A DNA stretch of 64,000 bases from Streptoalloteichus hindustanus (GCF_900129375.1 NZ_FQVN01000012.1:1-64000); one strand, 5' to 3'; counted from the stretch's first letter, positions 54,783-63,859 are shown. Notes: generated by a model not told the origin, from the letters alone. Made by a program: numbers and translations.

Positions 54783-55298
54783 ATGACCACGCTCGACCTC
54801 GGGCTGTTGGTGCTCCGCGTCGTCGTCGGCCTGCTGCTGGTCGGCCACGGCGCGCAGAAGCTGTTCGGCGCGTTCGGCGGCCACGGGCTGGCCGGCACCG
54901 GGGGCTGGCTGGAGTCGCAGGGCTTCCGCCCCGGCCGGGTGATGGCGCTGCTGGCCGGGCTCGGCGAGGTCGCCGGCGGGGCCGGGCTCGCGCTGGGCCT
55001 GCTCACCCCGCTGGCCGGCGCCGCGGTGATCGGCACCATGGTGGTGGCCGCCACCACGCACGCCGCGAACGGCCTGTGGGTCACCCAGAGCGGGTACGAG
55101 TACGCGCTGGTGCTGGCCGTGACCGGCGCGGGCCTGGCCCTGACCGGCCCGGGCTCGGTGTCGGTGGACGCTTTGCTCGGCATCGACCGGCCGGCGCTGG
55201 GCTGGGCGCTCGCCGCCGTGGCGCTGGGTCTGGTGAGCGGCCTGGCGGTCGGCGGCCGCGCCGCCGCGGTGCGTCGGGCCGGCGCCAACGCCGCGTGA
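54783..55298 (+). CDS. DoxX-family membrane protein
   Basis: 171-residue four-TM protein. LGLLVLRVVVGLLLVGHGAQKLFG is the DoxX first helix, followed by FGGHGLAGTGGWLESQGFRPGRVMALLAGLGEVAGGAGLALGLLTPL. ATG 54783 with GGGAG upstream. Related proteins take part in thiosulfate oxidation in archaea and in oxidative-stress control with SodA/SseA in mycobacteria. Its own role is unknown. A strong hairpin terminator follows. Confidence 0.9.
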   Translation: MTTLDLGLLVLRVVVGLLLVGHGAQKLFGAFGGHGLAGTGGWLESQGFRPGRVMALLAGLGEVAGGAGLALGLLTPLAGAAVIGTMVVAATTHAANGLWVTQSGYEYALVLAVTGAGLALTGPGSVSVDALLGIDRPALGWALAAVALGLVSGLAVGGRAAAVRRAGANAA

Positions 55299-55332
55299 CC
55301 ACCGCCTGAGCGCTGGCACCCCTGCTGGCACC

Positions 55333-55359
55333 GCCGGGCGCGCCTGAGGCACGCCCGGC
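55333..55359 (+). terminator. Hairpin after DoxX
   Basis: 8-bp outer stem (55333-55340 with 55352-55359) continued after one mismatch by a 3-bp stem, 3-nt loop. First of two hairpins behind the gene. Confidence 0.5.
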
Positions 55360-55392
55360 AACGCCCAGTAGCACTGCCTCACCCATGGGATC

Positions 55393-55435
55393 GGCCGCCG
55401 GACGTCGGACACGGAATGTCCTCCGTCCGGCGGCC
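55393..55435 (+). terminator. Strong intrinsic terminator after DoxX
   Basis: 12-bp perfect stem (55393-55404 with 55424-55435), a 5-bp inner stem (55407-55411 with 55417-55421), followed by TTTCC. It lies about 95 nt past the DoxX stop codon. Confidence 0.75.
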
Positions 55436-55637
55436 TTTCCCCACTCGGCCGGCTCATTCCGTTCGCGCGACGGAATCCCGCTTTCCTTACTCCACGTTTA
55501 CACTGGCGGACAGATATTGCCCGCTCACGACGAGGAGTGACGCTTTCCGTGCGCGACGCGCAGTCACCTGGCTGCAGTAGTGGGCCGGGATCACCCGGCT
55601 GCCACAGGACTCCGGACGCCGACCTGAGGGGTGCGCG

Positions 55638-56996
55638 GTGACCGGAATCGCGATCACCCTTCTCGGTCTGCTCGTTGTCGGCGTGTTGACGCTCGGCACG
55701 GCCGTCTTCGTGGCCGCCGAGTTCTCGCTCACCGCCCTGGAACGCAGCCAGGTCGACACCCACGCCCAACAGGTCGGCGACGCCAGGGCGCGCAGCGTCC
55801 AGCGCGCCCACCGCACGTTGTCCTTCCAGCTCTCCGGCGCCCAGCTCGGCATCACCGCGACCACCCTGGTCACCGGCTTCGTCGCCAAGCCGGCGATCGC
55901 CGCGTTGCTGGAGCCGGGCCTGACCGCGTTGCGCGTGCCGGCCGCCGTGGCCGAGCCGGTCGCGCTGGTGGTGGCCCTGCTGCTGGCCACCGCGCTGTCG
56001 ATGATCTTCGGCGAGCTGGTGCCGAAGAACCTGGCGATCGCCCGGCCGATCGCCACCGCCCGGGCCGTCGCCGGCGCCCAGGCGGGCTTCTCCGCCGCGT
56101 TCCGCTGGCTCATCCACTGGCTCAACGGCTCCGCCAACTGGGTCGTGCGCCGGCTCGGCGTCGAACCGGCCGAGGAGTTGCGCTCCGCGCGCTCCCCGCA
56201 GGAGCTGGGCTCGCTGGTGCGCAGCAGCGCCGCGCAGGGCACCCTCGACCAGGGCACCGCGACGTTGCTGGACCGCTCCCTGCGCTTCGGCGAGCGCACC
56301 GCCGACGAGCTGATGACGCCGCGCGTCCAGGTGGAGGCGCTGCGGATCGACGCGTCCGTGCTCGACCTCATCGCCGCCGCCCGGCGGACGGGCTTCTCCC
56401 GGTTCCCCGTGCACGCCGGCGACCTGGACGACATCAAGGGCGCGGTGCACGTCAAACAGGCGTTCGCCGTACCCGCGGCGCAGCGCGACACCACCCCGGT
56501 GTCCGCGCTCACCCGACCGGTGCCGACCGTGCCGGAGACGCTGGACGGCGACGCCCTGCTGGACCGGCTGCGCGGCTCCGGCCTCCAGATGGCCGTGGTC
56601 GTCGACGAGTACGGCGGCACGGCCGGCCTGGTCACGTTGGAGGACCTGGTCGAGGAGATCGTCGGCGACGTCCGCGACGAGCACGACCGGCTGGAGGTCG
56701 CGCCGGTCCGCCCGCTGGGCCGGGCGAGCTGGATGGTCTCCGGGCTGCTGCGCGGGGACGAGGTGGCCGAGGCCACCGGCTTCCGCATCCCGGACGGCGA
56801 CTACGAGACGCTCGCCGGGTTCGTCATCGCCCGGCTGGGCCGCATCCCGGCCGTGGGCGACGACGTGTGCCACGACGGCTGGCGGATCACGGTGATGCGG
56901 ATGGACCGCCACCGCGTCGCCGAGCTGCGCGTGTCCCTGGCGCCGGAGCGGTCCGAGCCGGAGCACGCCCGCCGTACGCAGGGGGCGACCCGGTGA
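55638..56996 (+). CDS. CNNM/CorC-type hemolysin-family transporter, first paralogue
   Basis: 452-residue membrane protein with the DUF21 (CNNM) domain, CBS pair and CorC_HlyC domain. FVAAEFSLTALERSQVDTHA opens the membrane part, then SFQLSGAQLGITATTLVTGFVAKP, FGELVPKNLAIARP, the first CBS region DELMTPRVQVEAL, the second VVVDEYGGTAGLVTLEDLVEEIVGDV, and the small C-terminal domain. These proteins move Mg2+/Co2+ or protect against metal stress. GTG 55638. Its stop overlaps the start of a second paralogue (GTGA). Confidence 0.92.
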   Translation: MTGIAITLLGLLVVGVLTLGTAVFVAAEFSLTALERSQVDTHAQQVGDARARSVQRAHRTLSFQLSGAQLGITATTLVTGFVAKPAIAALLEPGLTALRVPAAVAEPVALVVALLLATALSMIFGELVPKNLAIARPIATARAVAGAQAGFSAAFRWLIHWLNGSANWVVRRLGVEPAEELRSARSPQELGSLVRSSAAQGTLDQGTATLLDRSLRFGERTADELMTPRVQVEALRIDASVLDLIAAARRTGFSRFPVHAGDLDDIKGAVHVKQAFAVPAAQRDTTPVSALTRPVPTVPETLDGDALLDRLRGSGLQMAVVVDEYGGTAGLVTLEDLVEEIVGDVRDEHDRLEVAPVRPLGRASWMVSGLLRGDEVAEATGFRIPDGDYETLAGFVIARLGRIPAVGDDVCHDGWRITVMRMDRHRVAELRVSLAPERSEPEHARRTQGATR

Positions 56997-58045
56997 ACGA
57001 CCTCGTCTCCCTCTTCCTCGCGATCCTGCTGCTCGGCGCGAACGCGTTCTTCGTGGGCGCGGAGTTCGCCCTGATCAGCGCCCGCCGCGACCGGCTTGAG
57101 GCGCTGGTGGAGTCCGGGCAGCCCCGGGCCCGCACGGTGATGTTGGCCGGCGAGCGCATGTCGCTGATGCTGGCCGCCGCCCAGCTCGGCATCACGGTCT
57201 GCTCGCTGGGCCTCGGCGCGCTGGGCGAGCCGGTGATCGCCAGCCAGCTGGAGCGGCTGCTGCACCCGTTCGGCGTGCCCGGCGCGGTGGTGCACCCGCT
57301 GGCCTTCGTCGTCGCGTTGGCGATCTTCTCGGTGCTGCACGTCGTGCTGGGCGAGATGGTGCCGAAGAACATCGCCATCGCCGGGCCGGAGCGCACCGCG
57401 TTGCTGCTCGTGCCGGTCCTGGTGGGTTTCGTCCGCCTGGTCCGGCCGGTGATCTCGCTGCTCAACGTGTGCGCCAACGGCGTGCTGCGGGTGGTCGGCG
57501 TGCGCCCCAAGGACGAGCTGGACACCGCCTACACCCGCGACGAGCTGGCGGAGATGCTCGGCGAGTCGCGGCGGGAGGGCCTGCTGGACGAGCCGGAGCA
57601 CCGGCGGCTGGCGCAGGCGCTGTCCTCCGCCGACCGGACCGTGGCCGACGTGCTGGTGCCCATCGACCAGGTGCGGACCGTGCCCGAGCGCCCGACCGTG
57701 GGCGACGTGGCCACGGCGGTGTCCACCACCGGGTTCTCCCGCTTCCCGCTGCGCAGGGCCGACGGCCGGCTGGTCGGCTACCTGCACGTCAAGGACGTGC
57801 TGGAGCTGGCGGGCGCCGACCCGGCGACGCCGGTGCCGCGCTCGCGCGTGCGCGGCCTGCCGGACCTGCCGGCGGACGCCCGGCTGGACGAGGCGCTCTC
57901 GGCGCTGCGGCGGGCGCGCAGCCACCTGGCCCGCGCGGTGGGCGAGGACGGCGCGCTGCTCGGGGTCGTGGCGCTGGAGGACCTGGTGGAGGAGTTCGTG
58001 GGGACGGTGCGGGACGGCACGCACGTCAACGGCGCCGCCCGCTAG
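56993..58045 (+). CDS. CNNM/CorC-type hemolysin-family transporter, second paralogue
   Basis: 350-residue paralogue of the preceding gene: FFVGAEFALISARRDRLEAL, MLAAAQLGITVCSLGLGALGEP, LGEMVPKNIAIAGPERTALL, a CBS pair (DVLVPIDQVRTVPERP and VVALEDLVEEFVG), but no CorC_HlyC C-terminal domain, so it is shorter. GTG 56993 overlaps the first gene's stop. The pair probably forms a heteromeric transporter. A 16-bp stem terminator follows directly. Confidence 0.92.
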   Translation: MNDLVSLFLAILLLGANAFFVGAEFALISARRDRLEALVESGQPRARTVMLAGERMSLMLAAAQLGITVCSLGLGALGEPVIASQLERLLHPFGVPGAVVHPLAFVVALAIFSVLHVVLGEMVPKNIAIAGPERTALLLVPVLVGFVRLVRPVISLLNVCANGVLRVVGVRPKDELDTAYTRDELAEMLGESRREGLLDEPEHRRLAQALSSADRTVADVLVPIDQVRTVPERPTVGDVATAVSTTGFSRFPLRRADGRLVGYLHVKDVLELAGADPATPVPRSRVRGLPDLPADARLDEALSALRRARSHLARAVGEDGALLGVVALEDLVEEFVGTVRDGTHVNGAAR

Positions 58046-58051
58046 CGCTCT

Positions 58052-58087
58052 CCTCGACGCGCCCGGGGTGTCCCGGGCGCGTCGAGG
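58052..58087. terminator. 16-bp perfect stem terminator
   Basis: Arms 58052-58067 and 58072-58087 are perfectly complementary with a 4-nt loop. It begins 6 nt after the stop codon of the second CNNM gene. Confidence 0.85.
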
Positions 58088-58153
58088 CCGTCACCGACCG
58101 ACGTGGGCGACACCGCGAACCACTCCTTCGGGGCGACGACGTACCGTTGCGGG

Positions 58154-59107
58154 GTGGTGTCCGGTCCGATCGTGCTCGACGAGGCGACCTGGCACACCCG
58201 TCGGGAGGAGCACCTGCGTCGGGTGCGCCGGTGGACCGCGCCGCACCTGCGCCGCCGCGCCGGCCTGGAGAAGCACCCGGTGCTGGACTTCCTGTTCACG
58301 TACTACTCGCACCGGCCGGCCCGGCTGGAGCGGTGGCACCCGGGGCCGGACGTGGTGCTGACCGGTGAGTCGGCCCGGGAGTACCTGTCGTGGACGGGCT
58401 ACGCCGAGCACCCGGACGTGCCGGGAGGCGTGGCGCTCGACCCGGCCGCGTTCACCGACGGCCGGCGGCGCACCGCCGAGTTCGCGCTCGCCCTGCTCAC
58501 CGCCACCGCGTCGCGGCCGGCGCGGCTGAGCTGCTTCGGGCTGCACGAGTGGGCGATGGTCTACCGGCTGGACCAGGACGAGGTGCGGCACGCGGCGTGG
58601 CCGCTGCGGCTGGGCCCGGCCGGCACCGACGAGGTGGTGGAGTCCCAGTCGATCCGGTGCGGGCACTTCGACGCGTTCCGGTTCTTCACCGAGCCCGCCC
58701 GGCCGCGCAACGCGCTCCAGCCCACGCGGGAGGACCAGCTCCGGCTCGAACAGCCCGGCTGCCTGCACGCGAACATGGACCTCTACAAGTGGGCGTACAA
58801 GCTGGACCCGTTCGTGCCGGCCGACCTGGTGGCCGACTGCTTCGCGCTGGCCGTCGAGATCCGGGAGCTGGACATGCGGGCCAGCCCCTACGACCTGGCC
58901 GCGCTGGGCTACCCGCCGGTGCGGATCGAGACGGCCGAGGGCCGGGCGGAGTACGCCCGCCGCCAGTCGGACTTCGCCAGGAGGTCGGCGCCGCTGCGCG
59001 CCCGGCTGGCCGACGAGTGCCGCCGGTTGCTGGAGTGGGGTCAGCGGCCGGTTACGCCCCGCGAGGACGCCCGCGACCACGTCGCTACGACGCGTGACCA
59101 TTCTTGA
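58154..59107 (+). CDS. Conserved protein labelled 3-methyladenine DNA glycosylase
   Basis: 317-residue protein that I recognise only as a conserved actinobacterial type often named '3-methyladenine DNA glycosylase' in annotations. Typical parts are KHPVLDFLFTYYSHRPARLERWHPG, LSCFGLHEWAMVYR, QSIRCGHFDAFRFFT and QPGCLHANMDLYKWAYKL. No helix-hairpin-helix glycosylase motif is visible, so the label may be wrong. GTG 58154 (or 58157) is preferred to GTG 58103 because homologue-like sequence begins near here. It follows a terminator, so it is transcribed alone. Confidence 0.75.
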   Translation: MVSGPIVLDEATWHTRREEHLRRVRRWTAPHLRRRAGLEKHPVLDFLFTYYSHRPARLERWHPGPDVVLTGESAREYLSWTGYAEHPDVPGGVALDPAAFTDGRRRTAEFALALLTATASRPARLSCFGLHEWAMVYRLDQDEVRHAAWPLRLGPAGTDEVVESQSIRCGHFDAFRFFTEPARPRNALQPTREDQLRLEQPGCLHANMDLYKWAYKLDPFVPADLVADCFALAVEIRELDMRASPYDLAALGYPPVRIETAEGRAEYARRQSDFARRSAPLRARLADECRRLLEWGQRPVTPREDARDHVATTRDHS

Positions 59108-59131
59108 CCGTCCGCGTTCACCTGTTAGCGT
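59104..59131 (+). promoter_or_regulatory. Candidate promoter of the binding-protein/VWA gene
   Basis: TTGACC (59104-59109), a 16-bp spacer and TAGCGT (59126-59131) lie about 115 nt before the start of the next gene. Good sigma-70-like spacing. Confidence 0.45.
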
Positions 59132-59244
59132 GAAATGCGGGAACCAGTGCGGGATGTGCCGCGTTACTGCGAGTGCTGACCGTGCTCGGTCACAGAGCTT
59201 GATCACGGAGTGGAACCACGTGTCGCGGCAAGGGGGGCCTGTCG

Positions 59245-61047
59245 ATGGGGCGACACCGGTCACGGAGCGCTGACGCGCGCCGGGGCATCGCGTGGTGGCC
59301 GCTGGCCGTGCTCGGCGTCGTCGCCCTCGTCGTGCTGAGCTACCTCGGGTGGACCTGGCTCGGCGGCCTGCTGGAGCGGCGCGCCGCCGCCGAGGCCCGC
59401 GACTGCGTCGAGGGCGAGGCCGTGCTCAGCCTCGCGGTCACCCCGAGCGCCGCCGGGCCGATCCGCGAGATCGCCACGGCCTGGTCGGACCAGCACCCCG
59501 TCGTCCAGGACCGGTGCGTCACCGTCCGGGTCGCCGAACTGGACTCCGAGACGGTGCTGACCGGCCTGACGCGGGGCTGGGACGAGGCGCGGCTCGGCCC
59601 GCGCCCCTCGGCCTGGATCCCCGACTCCTCGCTGTGGGTCCACCGGCTGGCGGCGCGCGACGCCGCGGTGCTGGGCTCCCAGCCCGAGTCCGTGGCCAGC
59701 AGCCCGGTCGTGCTCGCCGCCCAGGCCAGCGCCGCGCTCGCCCTCCAGTCCGGCGCTCCGCGCTGGGCCGACCTGCCGGACCTGGTGGCCGCCGGCGACG
59801 GCTGGGGCCGGTTCGGCCGGCCCGAGTGGGGCCGGTTCACCGTGGCCCTGCCCGACCCGCTCGCCGACCCGGCCAGCGCCCTCGCGGTGCAGGCCGTCCT
59901 GGCCGGCGCCCAGCAGCCGGGCACCGGGCCGGTGACCGCCGAGACGCTCCGGCAGGACGCGGCCAGGGACCGGCTCGCCCGGCTGGCCGCCGCCCGGCCC
60001 GCCGGCGTCCCGGCGAAGCCGAGGGACGCGCTGATCGCGATGGCCGCGAAGAAGGACGCGACCACCTCCGACGGCGCCCCCGTCAACACGACCGCCACGG
60101 CGGTGACCGAGGTCGACCTCTACCGGCGCAACACCGGCCAGGACGGCGCGGTGTCCCCGGACGAACCGCTCATCGCGGTCCCGGTCAGCGGCCCCACCCC
60201 GGTCGCCGACTTCCCGCTCGTCGCGCTGACCGGCCAGGGCCAGCGCACCGACAGCGTGCTGGTCCGGGCCGCGCAGCGGTTCCGGGAGTTCGCGCGGGAG
60301 GGCGACCGGCAGCGCGTCCTGGCGCTCGCCGGGCTGCGGGTGCCGTCGACCCAGGACCACCCCAGCTTCTCCCCCGGCCTGCGCTGGGAGCGGCTCGGCG
60401 AGCAGGTCACGGCCGCGGAGGCGGCGGTGTCCCCGCAGGTGGCCGCGGCGTGGGCGAACGCGACCGGCGGGCGGACGGCGACCTTCCTGGTCGACGTGTC
60501 CCGCTCGGTCGGCCAGGACGGCGGCGACGGGCGCAGCCGGCTGGACTGGCTGAAGTCCGCGCTGCGCGGCCAGGTCGAGCGCTCCTCGGCCGCCGCCGTC
60601 GGCCTGTGGATGTTCTCCAGCGGCGTCGACGGCGAGCGGCCCTACCGGCAGCTCGCGCCGACCGACCCGGTGGAGCGGCAGCGCGACGCCCTGCTGTCCG
60701 CGGTCGACCAGCTCCGGCCGTTCAGCGACAGCCAGCTCCACACCAGCCTGGTCGCCGCCTACCGGGACGCGGTGGAGCGGTTCCGCCCCGGACAGCCGAA
60801 CCGGCTCGTGGTGGTCGTCGACGGCCCGAACGACAGCGGCATGTCCCTGGAGCAGCTCCGCACCGAGCTCGGCGCGCTCCGGAAGCCGGACCGACCGGTC
60901 GCGATCGACGTGGTCGCGTTCGGACCGGACCTGGACCGCGCCCAGCTCGCCGACCTGGCCCGAGCGGTCGACGGCACGCTGTCGGTCGTCCCGGACGCCC
61001 GCGCACTCGACGCCGCGATCAGCCAGGTGCTGTCCTCGGTGACCTGA
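59245..61047 (+). CDS. Membrane-anchored solute-binding-like and VWA fusion protein
   Basis: 600-residue protein. One N-terminal TM (ARRGIAWWPLAVLGVVALVVLSYLGWTWLGG, about residues 12-42) anchors it. Residues about 55-390 resemble an extracellular solute-binding (SBP_bac_11-like) domain: LSLAVTPSAAGPIREIATAW, AWIPDSSLWVHRLA. Residues about 410-600 are a VWA domain with FLVDVSRSVGQDGGDG and VVVVDGPND; the MIDAS DxSxS is present as DVSRS. No transporter gene is adjacent. Such fusions are found in actinomycetes without an assigned role. ATG 59245 is the only reasonable start; a promoter is visible upstream. Confidence 0.85.
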   Translation: MGRHRSRSADARRGIAWWPLAVLGVVALVVLSYLGWTWLGGLLERRAAAEARDCVEGEAVLSLAVTPSAAGPIREIATAWSDQHPVVQDRCVTVRVAELDSETVLTGLTRGWDEARLGPRPSAWIPDSSLWVHRLAARDAAVLGSQPESVASSPVVLAAQASAALALQSGAPRWADLPDLVAAGDGWGRFGRPEWGRFTVALPDPLADPASALAVQAVLAGAQQPGTGPVTAETLRQDAARDRLARLAAARPAGVPAKPRDALIAMAAKKDATTSDGAPVNTTATAVTEVDLYRRNTGQDGAVSPDEPLIAVPVSGPTPVADFPLVALTGQGQRTDSVLVRAAQRFREFAREGDRQRVLALAGLRVPSTQDHPSFSPGLRWERLGEQVTAAEAAVSPQVAAAWANATGGRTATFLVDVSRSVGQDGGDGRSRLDWLKSALRGQVERSSAAAVGLWMFSSGVDGERPYRQLAPTDPVERQRDALLSAVDQLRPFSDSQLHTSLVAAYRDAVERFRPGQPNRLVVVVDGPNDSGMSLEQLRTELGALRKPDRPVAIDVVAFGPDLDRAQLADLARAVDGTLSVVPDARALDAAISQVLSSVT

Positions 61048-61197
61048 GCCACCAGCCGGACGAGCAGCTCGGAAGTCGGGGCAGCGCCCCGGACAGGTAG
61101 GCCGCCCAGGCTGCCCCACGCGGGGCTGGTCACCCTCACCACGCCCTGCCGCTGGCCGAGCAGGTCGTACACCTGTCGCCCACCGACACCGACCTCT

Positions 61198-61590
61198 TGG
61201 ACTCACCCGGTCTGGATCATCGACTCCACGCCGGCGGAGCGCACCCGTTCGACACCCGTCAGTGAACGCCCACCGTTGACCGGCCAGGTGCAATGCGACT
61301 GCCGCCACGCACTCGCGCTGGCTCTGGGGCCGCAGCCGCAGGGCTACACGCCTCCCACCGGACTGCCGGGCACCTGGGTACTGACCGACCCCAAGAGCGC
61401 CGAGCGGCAGGTGCTCATGGCGATCCGCGATCACCAGCCCCACCTGCTCGGCGACCGTCCCCGCCTGCTGGTCACCACCGATCAGGGCGACGTCTCCCAC
61501 GCCGTCAACCACAACGAGACGCCCGGGCTGACCCGGCCTTCCTGCCGCAGCCGCGCGCCGCATCCCGGCCAGCCGAACTCGGTGGCTCAG
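61198..61590 (+). pseudogene. IS982-family transposase remnant
   Basis: One frame from about 61198 reads VWIIDSTPAERTRS (first catalytic Asp kept), passes a stop at the TGA near 61261 only in other frames, then CDCRHALALALGPQPQGY and WVLTDPKSAERQVLMAIRDHQ, RPRLLVTTDQGDVS and GLTRPSCRSRAPHPGQ. These follow the IS982 blocks around 'VVDSTPVECGRS', 'ANPKLGEREVL', 'LLIADKGY' and 'LLRPSYRNR'. The Lys-Gly of the second Asp motif is changed and the C-terminal part is lost. The remainder (61048-61200) shows no gene. Dead element. Confidence 0.6.
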
Positions 61591-62174
61591 CTCGGGGTGC
61601 GGAGGATGCCGTCGACCAGTCGGGTCATGGCCCACTCGAACTCCGCGCCGGGGTCGTCGGCGGTGAACGCGACGTGCGCCTCGACGTGGTGCTCGTCGAG
61701 GTGGTGGCCGAGCGGGTGCGCGTTGAGCAGGTGCCCGAGCAGCAGGTGCCACAGCGCGCGGTAGCCGCGCAGCGCCTGCGGCTCCGGGCAGCCGGCGGTG
61801 ACGAGTGCGGCGAGCGCGGTCCGCGCGAAGCCCACCGCGCTGGGCGCCTCGATGTCGCCGTCGGCGATGATCCGCACCGCCCAGCGGTGCCGGGCGAGGT
61901 AGTCGTGCGCCGCGCGCCACAGGGTGAGCAGCCGCTGACGCGCGTCCCCCTCGGTCGGCAGCCGGGGCAGGTCCCTGGCGACGTCGTCGGCGAGCAGCTC
62001 CAGCAGCTCGTGCCGGTCGGTGATGTGCCGGTACAGCGAGGCCTGCCCGGTGCTCAGCTCGTGGCCGACGCGGCGCAGTGTGAGCGCGTCGAGCCCGTCG
62101 GCCTCGGCGATCCGCCTGGCCGTGGCCACGATCACGTTCCGGTTCAGCCGTTGACGTCCGTCGCGCACCCCCAC
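61587..62174 (-). CDS. TetR-family regulator with TetR_C-like ligand domain
   Basis: 195-residue repressor. HTH: NRNVIVATARRIAEADGLDALTLRRVGHELSTGQASLYRHITDRHEL, the classical TetR form. The C-terminal part has HRWAVRIIADGDIEAPSAVGFARTALAAL and HLLLGHLLNAHPLGHH, like regulators of drug exporters. GTG 62172-62174 is used; GTG 62166-62168 is also possible. It is divergent from an MFS exporter 133 nt away and the gap holds a good operator, so it most likely represses that gene and itself. Confidence 0.9.
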   Translation of the reverse strand: MGVRDGRQRLNRNVIVATARRIAEADGLDALTLRRVGHELSTGQASLYRHITDRHELLELLADDVARDLPRLPTEGDARQRLLTLWRAAHDYLARHRWAVRIIADGDIEAPSAVGFARTALAALVTAGCPEPQALRGYRALWHLLLGHLLNAHPLGHHLDEHHVEAHVAFTADDPGAEFEWAMTRLVDGILRTPS

Positions 62175-62218
62175 ACCCCGTGACTGTAGTGGGCGCCACC
62201 CTGTCGACCGAGTCCACC

Positions 62219-62253
62219 TTAGGCTAGCCTCACTTTTCGCGAACATCGTTCGC
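62219..62253. promoter_or_regulatory. Operator region between tetR and MFS exporter
   Basis: GCGAAC-ATC-GTTCGC (62239-62253) is a perfect 6-bp inverted repeat with 3-nt spacer, a likely TetR operator. Just upstream TTAGGCTAGCCTCA (62219-62232) resembles the right part of the iron-repressor (DtxR/IdeR) box, with a perfect AGGCTAGCCT palindrome. Confidence 0.55.
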
Positions 62254-62307
62254 CTTTGGGGTGGTGTCGGCTCCCGACACCCGCCCGACCTGTCCCGAGG
62301 AGGTCCC

Positions 62308-63765
62308 GTGTCCCTGGCCGTCACCCCGCCCGCCCCGACGGGCAGGGCGCGCCCGAGCACGGCCGGCGTGCTGACCGCCCTGGTCACGACGGTCCTGTCC
62401 TACGGCCTGATGCAGACGATGCTGGTGCCGGCCGTGGGCGTGCTCCAGGCCGCCCTGTCCGCCGACACCCGGCTCACCGCGTGGGCCGTGCTCACCGCCC
62501 CGCTCCTGACCAGCGCGGTGCTCACGCCGCTGGTCGGGACGTTGGGCGACCGCCACGACCGGCGCCGGGTGCTGCTCGCGGTGCTCGTCTGCTTCCTGGT
62601 CGCGACTGTCGGCGCGGCCCTCGCGCCCGGCATCGGCGTGCTGCTCGCCTGCCGCGCGGTCCAGGGCGTCAGCCTCGCCGTGGTCCCGCTGTCCCTCGGC
62701 CTCGTGCGGGAGGCCCTGCCGCCCGACCGGACCGCCTTCGGCACCGCGCTCGTCTCCGGGATGGTCGGCGGCGGGGCCGGGCTCGCCCTCGTCGTCGGCG
62801 GGCTGATCTGCGACCTCGTCTCGTGGCGCTGGCTGTTCGTGGTCGGCGGCCTGGTCGCCGTCGCCGCGATCGTCCTGGTGGCGTGGTTCGTGCCCGCCGG
62901 GTCCGGCAGCGCCGACGGCCCGCTCGACCTCGGCGGCGCGGCCCTGCTCGGCGGCGGGCTGGTCGCGTTGCTCGTCGCGCTGACCCAGGGGCCGGCGTGG
63001 GGCTGGGCCTCCGCCGCCGTGCTGGGCCTGTTCGCGGCCAGCGCGCTGGCCCTCGCCCTGTTCGTCGTGGTGGAACTCCGCCACCCGCACCCGCTGGTCG
63101 ACGTGCGCATGCTGCGCGGCGGGCCGCTGCTCGTGGCGCACCTCGGCGCGTTGCTGCTGGGCGCGGCGCAGTTCCTCACCTACGTGCTGGTGCCCCGGAT
63201 CGCGCAGCTCCCGCACGGACTGCCCCCGGAGGCGGCGGGGCTGGTCGACTACGGCTTCGCGTTGTCGGTGACCGGCGCGGGGCTGCTCATGCTGCCGGGC
63301 ACGCTCGTCATGCTGCCGGCGAGCGTGGTGACCGACACCGTCGAGCGCCGCCTCGGGCGCCGTGCTCCCCTCGTGTTCGGGCTGGCCACGACCGCGCTGG
63401 GCTGCGCGGCGCTCGCCGCGTGGCACGGCTCCGAGGGGGCGGTGGTCGTCGGCTACCTCGTGGCGAGCGTGGGCTTCGGGTTCGCCATGGCCGCCCTGCC
63501 CCGCCTGGTCAACAGCGCGGTGCCGGTGGCGCGCGGCGCGAGCGCGAACGGCGTCAACACCGTGGCGCGCACCGTCGGGGGCGCGCTCGGCAGCCAGCTC
63601 GCGGCGACAATGCTCAGCTCGCTGACCGTTCCCGGCGGACAGGCGCCCGCCGAGAGTGGTTTCACCGCGGCCTTCTGGGTCGCGGCGGGCGTCTCCCTCG
63701 TCGGCGCCGGCCTGCCGTTTCTCGTGCGGACGTCACCGGCCGACCGCCTGGCCACGACCGCGTGA
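62308..63765 (+). CDS. MFS exporter, EmrB/QacA (DHA2, 14-TM) type
   Basis: 485-residue drug:H+ antiporter. TM1-TM2 contain GVLQAALSADTRLTAWAVLTAPLLTSAVLTPLVGTLGDRHDRRR, the DHA2 pattern with the GDRxxRRR loop, then RAVQGVSLAVVPLSLGLVREALPPDRT (motif C region) and GGAGLALVVGGLICDLVSWRWLFVV. The protein ends soon after the last helix (VSLVGAGLPFLVRT). GTG 62308 has GAGGAGGT upstream. Exported substrate unknown; the iron-box-like site before it leaves siderophore or metallophore export as one option. Confidence 0.88.
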   Translation: MSLAVTPPAPTGRARPSTAGVLTALVTTVLSYGLMQTMLVPAVGVLQAALSADTRLTAWAVLTAPLLTSAVLTPLVGTLGDRHDRRRVLLAVLVCFLVATVGAALAPGIGVLLACRAVQGVSLAVVPLSLGLVREALPPDRTAFGTALVSGMVGGGAGLALVVGGLICDLVSWRWLFVVGGLVAVAAIVLVAWFVPAGSGSADGPLDLGGAALLGGGLVALLVALTQGPAWGWASAAVLGLFAASALALALFVVVELRHPHPLVDVRMLRGGPLLVAHLGALLLGAAQFLTYVLVPRIAQLPHGLPPEAAGLVDYGFALSVTGAGLLMLPGTLVMLPASVVTDTVERRLGRRAPLVFGLATTALGCAALAAWHGSEGAVVVGYLVASVGFGFAMAALPRLVNSAVPVARGASANGVNTVARTVGGALGSQLAATMLSSLTVPGGQAPAESGFTAAFWVAAGVSLVGAGLPFLVRTSPADRLATTA

Positions 63766-63792
63766 CCGCTTCCCCATCTGAGCCGGAACACG

Positions 63793-63829
63793 GGACGAGC
63801 CCGCCGACAGGTCGTCGACGGGCTCGTCC
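63793..63829. terminator. Hairpin between MFS and gcvP
   Basis: 11-bp perfect stem (63793-63803 with 63819-63829), a mismatched pair, and a 4-bp inner stem (63805-63808 with 63814-63817) with 5-nt loop. Located between convergent genes, so it may serve both. Confidence 0.75.
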
Positions 63830-63859
63830 GCGTGCGCGGGGCTCAGCTTCCGGGGCAGC

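Noticed and set aside
59260-62217. 985-codon minus-strand frame over the binding-protein/VWA gene
   Set aside because: No recognisable domain; the plus-strand protein has TM, binding and VWA features and a promoter.
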